This document shows positions 10,644-12,688 of a stretch of DNA of 12,688 bases, piece by piece (within the stretch, counting starts at the first letter, position 1; each line of letters opens with the position of its first letter). Both the position numbers and the translations under genes were made by a program. The stretch is taken from positions 1 to 12,688 of the forward strand of contig JASHPP010000555.1 of assembly GCA_030038035.1 (NCBI GenBank), written 5' to 3'. Source of the stretch: Trebonia sp. Lineage in GTDB: Bacteria; Actinomycetota; Actinomycetes; Streptosporangiales; Streptosporangiaceae. The notes beneath the pieces were generated by a model. It did no database searches, was not told the origin of the DNA, and saw only the letters and a program-made list of their open reading frames with translations.

Positions 10644-11765
10644 CTAGCCAGCAGAACGGATCGGCATCAGCACGTAGCGGTAGTCGGGCTGCGCCTCGCC
10701 CTTGCCGGTGATCACGGCGGGCCGCGTCGGCGTGGTGAACGAGATCCTCGCTATGTCGGAGTCGATCGCGCCGACGCCGTCGAGCAGGTACTGCGGATTG
10801 AAGGCGATCTGCATGTCCTCTCCGTCGTAGGACGTGCCCATCGCCTCGCTGGCCTGCGCCTCGTCGCCGGTGCCCGCCTCGAGGAGCACCTCGCTGGCGG
10901 TGAACGTGAGGCGGATCGGGCTGTTCCGCTCGGCCACGAGCGCGACCCGCTTGACCGCGTCCGCGAACGGCGCCGTGGGCAGCTCGGCGACAGCGGAGAA
11001 CTCGCTGGGCAGGAGCTGCTGTATGCGCGGGTACTCGCCGGACAGCAGCCGGGTGGTGGTGCGGCGCCCGGCGCCCTCGAAGCCGATGATGCCGTCAGCG
11101 GCGCCGCTGTCGGCCGTGGCCAGCGCGACCGAGACCTCCGCGCCGTTGGTCAGCGCACGCGCAGTGTCGCTGAGCACCCGGGCGGGGATGAGCACGGCGG
11201 TGTCGAGGCCCGTGCCGACCGGATTCCAGCGCAGTTCCCTGACCGCGAGCCGGTACCGGTCGGTGGCGATCAGCGTGAGCATATCGCCGTTGATCTCCAT
11301 CCTGATGCCGGTCAGCGCGGGCAGCGTGTCGTCACGCCCGGCCGCGATCGCGACCTGGCCGATCGCCGAGGCGAACGCGTCGGCGCCGACCTTGCCGGTG
11401 GTCTGCGGCATGTCCGGCAGCGTCGGGTATTCCTCGACGGGCAGCAGCATGAGCGTGAAGGTGGCGCTCCCGCAGCGCAGGGTGGTGCGCGTGCCGTCGG
11501 TGGACAGGTCCACCGGCTTGGCGGGCAGGCTGCGGACGATCTCCGCGAGCAGCCGGCCAGATACCAGCACGGTGCCGGGCTCGTCGGCGGCCACCGGGAT
11601 CGTGGCCTGGGCGGAGACCTCGTAGTCGAAGGTGGACAGGATCAGTTCGCTGCCCGCCTCCAGCCGCATGCCGGCCAGCACGGGGGCCGTCGGGCGCGCC
11701 GGGAGTGCGCGGGCGGTCCATGCGACGGCCTCAGCGAGTGGGTCACGCTCAACCTCGAGCTTCAC
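10644..11765 (-). CDS. dnaN: DNA polymerase III sliding clamp (beta subunit)
   Basis: The beta clamp encircles DNA as a dimer and tethers polymerase III and many repair proteins. The 373-residue sequence has three similar domains (about 1-120, 127-250 and 251-373). The protein-binding pocket is marked by TDRYRLA (168-174) and the C-terminal YVLMPIR (364-370). [14 protein letters not shown] (240-253) is the characteristic linker between domains II and III. It starts with GTG, preceded by AGGAGG at 11772-11777 with 6 bases spacing, the best ribosome site in the window. It lies directly downstream of the presumed origin, the normal place in actinobacteria, and heads the dnaN-recF-dciA group. Confidence 0.98.
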   Translation of the reverse strand: MKLEVERDPLAEAVAWTARALPARPTAPVLAGMRLEAGSELILSTFDYEVSAQATIPVAADEPGTVLVSGRLLAEIVRSLPAKPVDLSTDGTRTTLRCGSATFTLMLLPVEEYPTLPDMPQTTGKVGADAFASAIGQVAIAAGRDDTLPALTGIRMEINGDMLTLIATDRYRLAVRELRWNPVGTGLDTAVLIPARVLSDTARALTNGAEVSVALATADSGAADGIIGFEGAGRRTTTRLLSGEYPRIQQLLPSEFSAVAELPTAPFADAVKRVALVAERNSPIRLTFTASEVLLEAGTGDEAQASEAMGTSYDGEDMQIAFNPQYLLDGVGAIDSDIARISFTTPTRPAVITGKGEAQPDYRYVLMPIRSAG

Positions 11766-11771
11766 GGGTTG

Positions 11772-11777
11772 CCTCCT
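11772..11777 (-). promoter_or_regulatory. dnaN: Ribosome binding site of dnaN
   Basis: AGGAGG on the minus strand lies 6 bases before the GTG at 11763-11765. It fixes that GTG as the start and supports high expression of the clamp. Confidence 0.85.
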
Positions 11778-11787
11778 GCCGGTCTCG

Positions 11788-11965
11788 GCGGTGATTTTGT
11801 GCTGTGTCCTGCGCGGGGGTATGTCCGTGGCGCCGGCTTATCCTCAGGGCTGCCCCGAGCCTACGCTGTCCTGGCTTTTGTTTAGCTAGAAAAGAGTCGT
11901 AGTCATAGGGGCGGTGGATTCCGGGAAAACAGCCGTTCGCGCAGGTGGCAGCGGCGATTTTGTGC
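11788..11965 (+). repeat. Direct repeat GCGGYGATTTTGTGC in oriC
   Basis: GCGGTGATTTTGTGC (11788-11802) and GCGGCGATTTTGTGC (11951-11965) match at 14 of 15 bases and have the same orientation, 163 bp apart, flanking the A/T-rich patch. Each includes TTGTGC, the start of a degenerate DnaA box. They could be origin elements bound by DnaA or another protein. Confidence 0.6.
11876..11909. other. A/T-rich patch, candidate unwinding element
   Basis: TTTTGTTTAGCTAGAAAAGA followed by GTCGTAGTCATAG is the most A/T-rich stretch in the origin gap and contrasts with the G/C-rich surroundings. An easily melted patch close to DnaA boxes is expected in an origin, so this is the best unwinding candidate. Only composition supports it. 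Confidence 0.4.
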
Positions 11966-12064
11966 ACCGTCGCGGTGCCGGGGCCGGGGACTGCCGGCCC
12001 GGTCCTGTGCATGCGCCGCGGCTGTTCCCGTGTTAGTCACCGTTTGTCCCCGGTTCTCCCGCGC

Positions 12065-12085
12065 CCGTCCACAGTCTTATCCACA
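12065..12085 (+). promoter_or_regulatory. Paired DnaA boxes
   Basis: CCGTCCACA (12065-12073) and TTATCCACA (12077-12085) lie in the same orientation with starts 12 bp apart, about one helical turn. The second is the exact consensus; the first shares the TCCACA core. A weaker TTGTCCCCG begins 21 bp upstream (12044). The cluster begins 32 bp beyond the dnaA stop codon and could nucleate DnaA assembly. Confidence 0.8.
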
Positions 12086-12115
12086 TGCTGTGTGCACAGC
12101 GCTGGCTATCGGTGT

Positions 12116-12688
12116 TCATGAGGTCCGCGCCTGCTGCTTGATGCGGTTGGTGAGCTCGGTTACCTGGGTGTAGATGGAGCGGCGCTCGGCCATCAGCGAG
12201 CGGATCTTGCGGTCCGCGTTGATCACCGTGGTATGGTCGCGCCCGCCGAACTGCTGGCCGATCTTGGGCAGCGACAGATCGGTCAGCTCCCGGCACAGGT
12301 ACATGGCGATGTGCCTGGCCGTCACCAGGACCCGGGACCGGCTCGTGCCGCACAGGTCCTCGATCGACAGGCCGAAGTACGCGGCGGTCTGCCCCATGAT
12401 CGTGGCCGCGTTGATCTGCGGGCCCTGGGTTTCCGGGATGAGGTCCTTGAGCACGATCTCGGCCAGCTGCAGGTCGACGCCCTGGCGGTTGAGGCTCGCG
12501 AACGCGGTGACCCGGATCAGCGCCCCCTCCAGCTCCCTGATGTTCGTGGAGATCCTGCTGGCGATGTACTCCAGGACATCGGCCGGGGCGTGCAGCCCCT
12601 CCTGGACCGCCTTCTTGCGCAGGATGGCGATGCGGGTCTCGAGCTCCGGCGGCTGGACGTCGGTCAGCAGCCCCCACTCGAACCTGCT
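12116..12688 (-). CDS. dnaA: Chromosomal replication initiator DnaA (C-terminal part)
   Basis: The gene enters from the right edge; only its last 190 residues are visible, and the 5' part lies outside. The fragment begins [19 protein letters not shown], which is box VII of the AAA+ domain; its second residue is the arginine finger that senses ATP in the neighbouring subunit. The sensor-2 region follows ([18 protein letters not shown]). Domain IV, the helix-turn-helix that reads DnaA boxes, includes [20 protein letters not shown] and the family signature [15 protein letters not shown], ending RIKQQARTS. DnaA binds the boxes in the adjacent 350-bp gap to open the origin. No frameshift is seen. 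Confidence 0.98.
   Translation of the reverse strand, partial: SRFEWGLLTDVQPPELETRIAILRKKAVQEGLHAPADVLEYIASRISTNIRELEGALIRVTAFASLNRQGVDLQLAEIVLKDLIPETQGPQINAATIMGQTAAYFGLSIEDLCGTSRSRVLVTARHIAMYLCRELTDLSLPKIGQQFGGRDHTTVINADRKIRSLMAERRSIYTQVTELTNRIKQQARTS

Larger units (their letters stand above)
11766..12115. other. oriC: Presumed chromosomal origin (oriC)
   Basis: The dnaA-dnaN gap is the site of oriC in actinobacteria. It holds TTATCCACA (12077-12085, perfect DnaA box), CCGTCCACA (12065-12073, fits the looser actinobacterial box), TTATCCTCA (11838-11846, 8 of 9), and weaker TTGTCCCCG (12044-12052) and TTGTGCACC (11960-11968). A short A/T-rich patch, unusual for this genome, covers 11876-11909 and may be the unwinding element. 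GCTGTG..CACAGC (12087-12100) forms a small palindrome beside the best boxes. At 350 bp with only two strong boxes it is small and sparse. The dnaN promoter must also lie here, but no convincing hexamer pair was found. Confidence 0.75.

Noticed and set aside
11749..12012. 87-codon minus-strand frame across the origin gap
   Set aside because: It overlaps the dnaN start, covers the presumed oriC, has no ribosome site and no recognisable protein features.

Overview
The window reads as the replication-origin and gyrase block of a high-GC actinobacterial chromosome, seen from the strand on which every gene points left (all genes are on the minus strand). The main signs are the order dnaA - dnaN - recF - dciA (DUF721) - gyrB - gyrA - DUF3566 membrane protein - tRNA-Ile - DLW-39 small protein, the strong G/C bias at third codon positions, several GTG or TTG starts, and the disordered Pro/Ala/Ser/Gly-rich proteins. 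Family or genus cannot be fixed from the sequence. The absence of gnd between dnaN and recF and of tRNA-Ala after tRNA-Ile argues against a typical Streptomyces layout.

Right end (11766-12688): the C-terminal third of dnaA enters from the right edge. The 350 bp between dnaA and dnaN hold the presumed oriC: one perfect DnaA box, one good one 12 bp away, several degenerate ones, a short A/T-rich patch and a 15-bp direct repeat. Middle (8908-11765): dnaN (sliding clamp), recF (gap repair and fork restart) and dciA (DnaB helicase loader/associated factor); recF and dciA overlap by 11 bp. Centre (4072-8766): gyrB and gyrA encode the two subunits of DNA gyrase, separated by 60 bp.

Left part (2182-3909): a DUF3566 membrane protein with an unusually long disordered N-terminal half, then tRNA-Ile(GAT) with an encoded CCA end. 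Next (340-2062) come a 41-residue DLW-39 protein missed by ordinary ORF length cut-offs, a HAD/phosphonatase-like protein whose catalytic motif IV is eroded, and an Fpg/Nei-type DNA glycosylase. The first 339 bp are gene-free but carry a 53-bp almost perfect palindrome and a second hairpin.

Functionally the window joins replication initiation (DnaA, oriC, DciA), processivity (DnaN), repair (RecF, Fpg) and supercoiling control (GyrA/GyrB). I see no CRISPR array, transposase, phage gene or new multi-gene system. The more unusual points are the left-flank palindrome, the degenerate HAD enzyme, the sparse oriC, the Arg-to-Ser change in the glycosylase zinc finger, and in-frame repeat expansions in DUF3566 and the GyrA tail.
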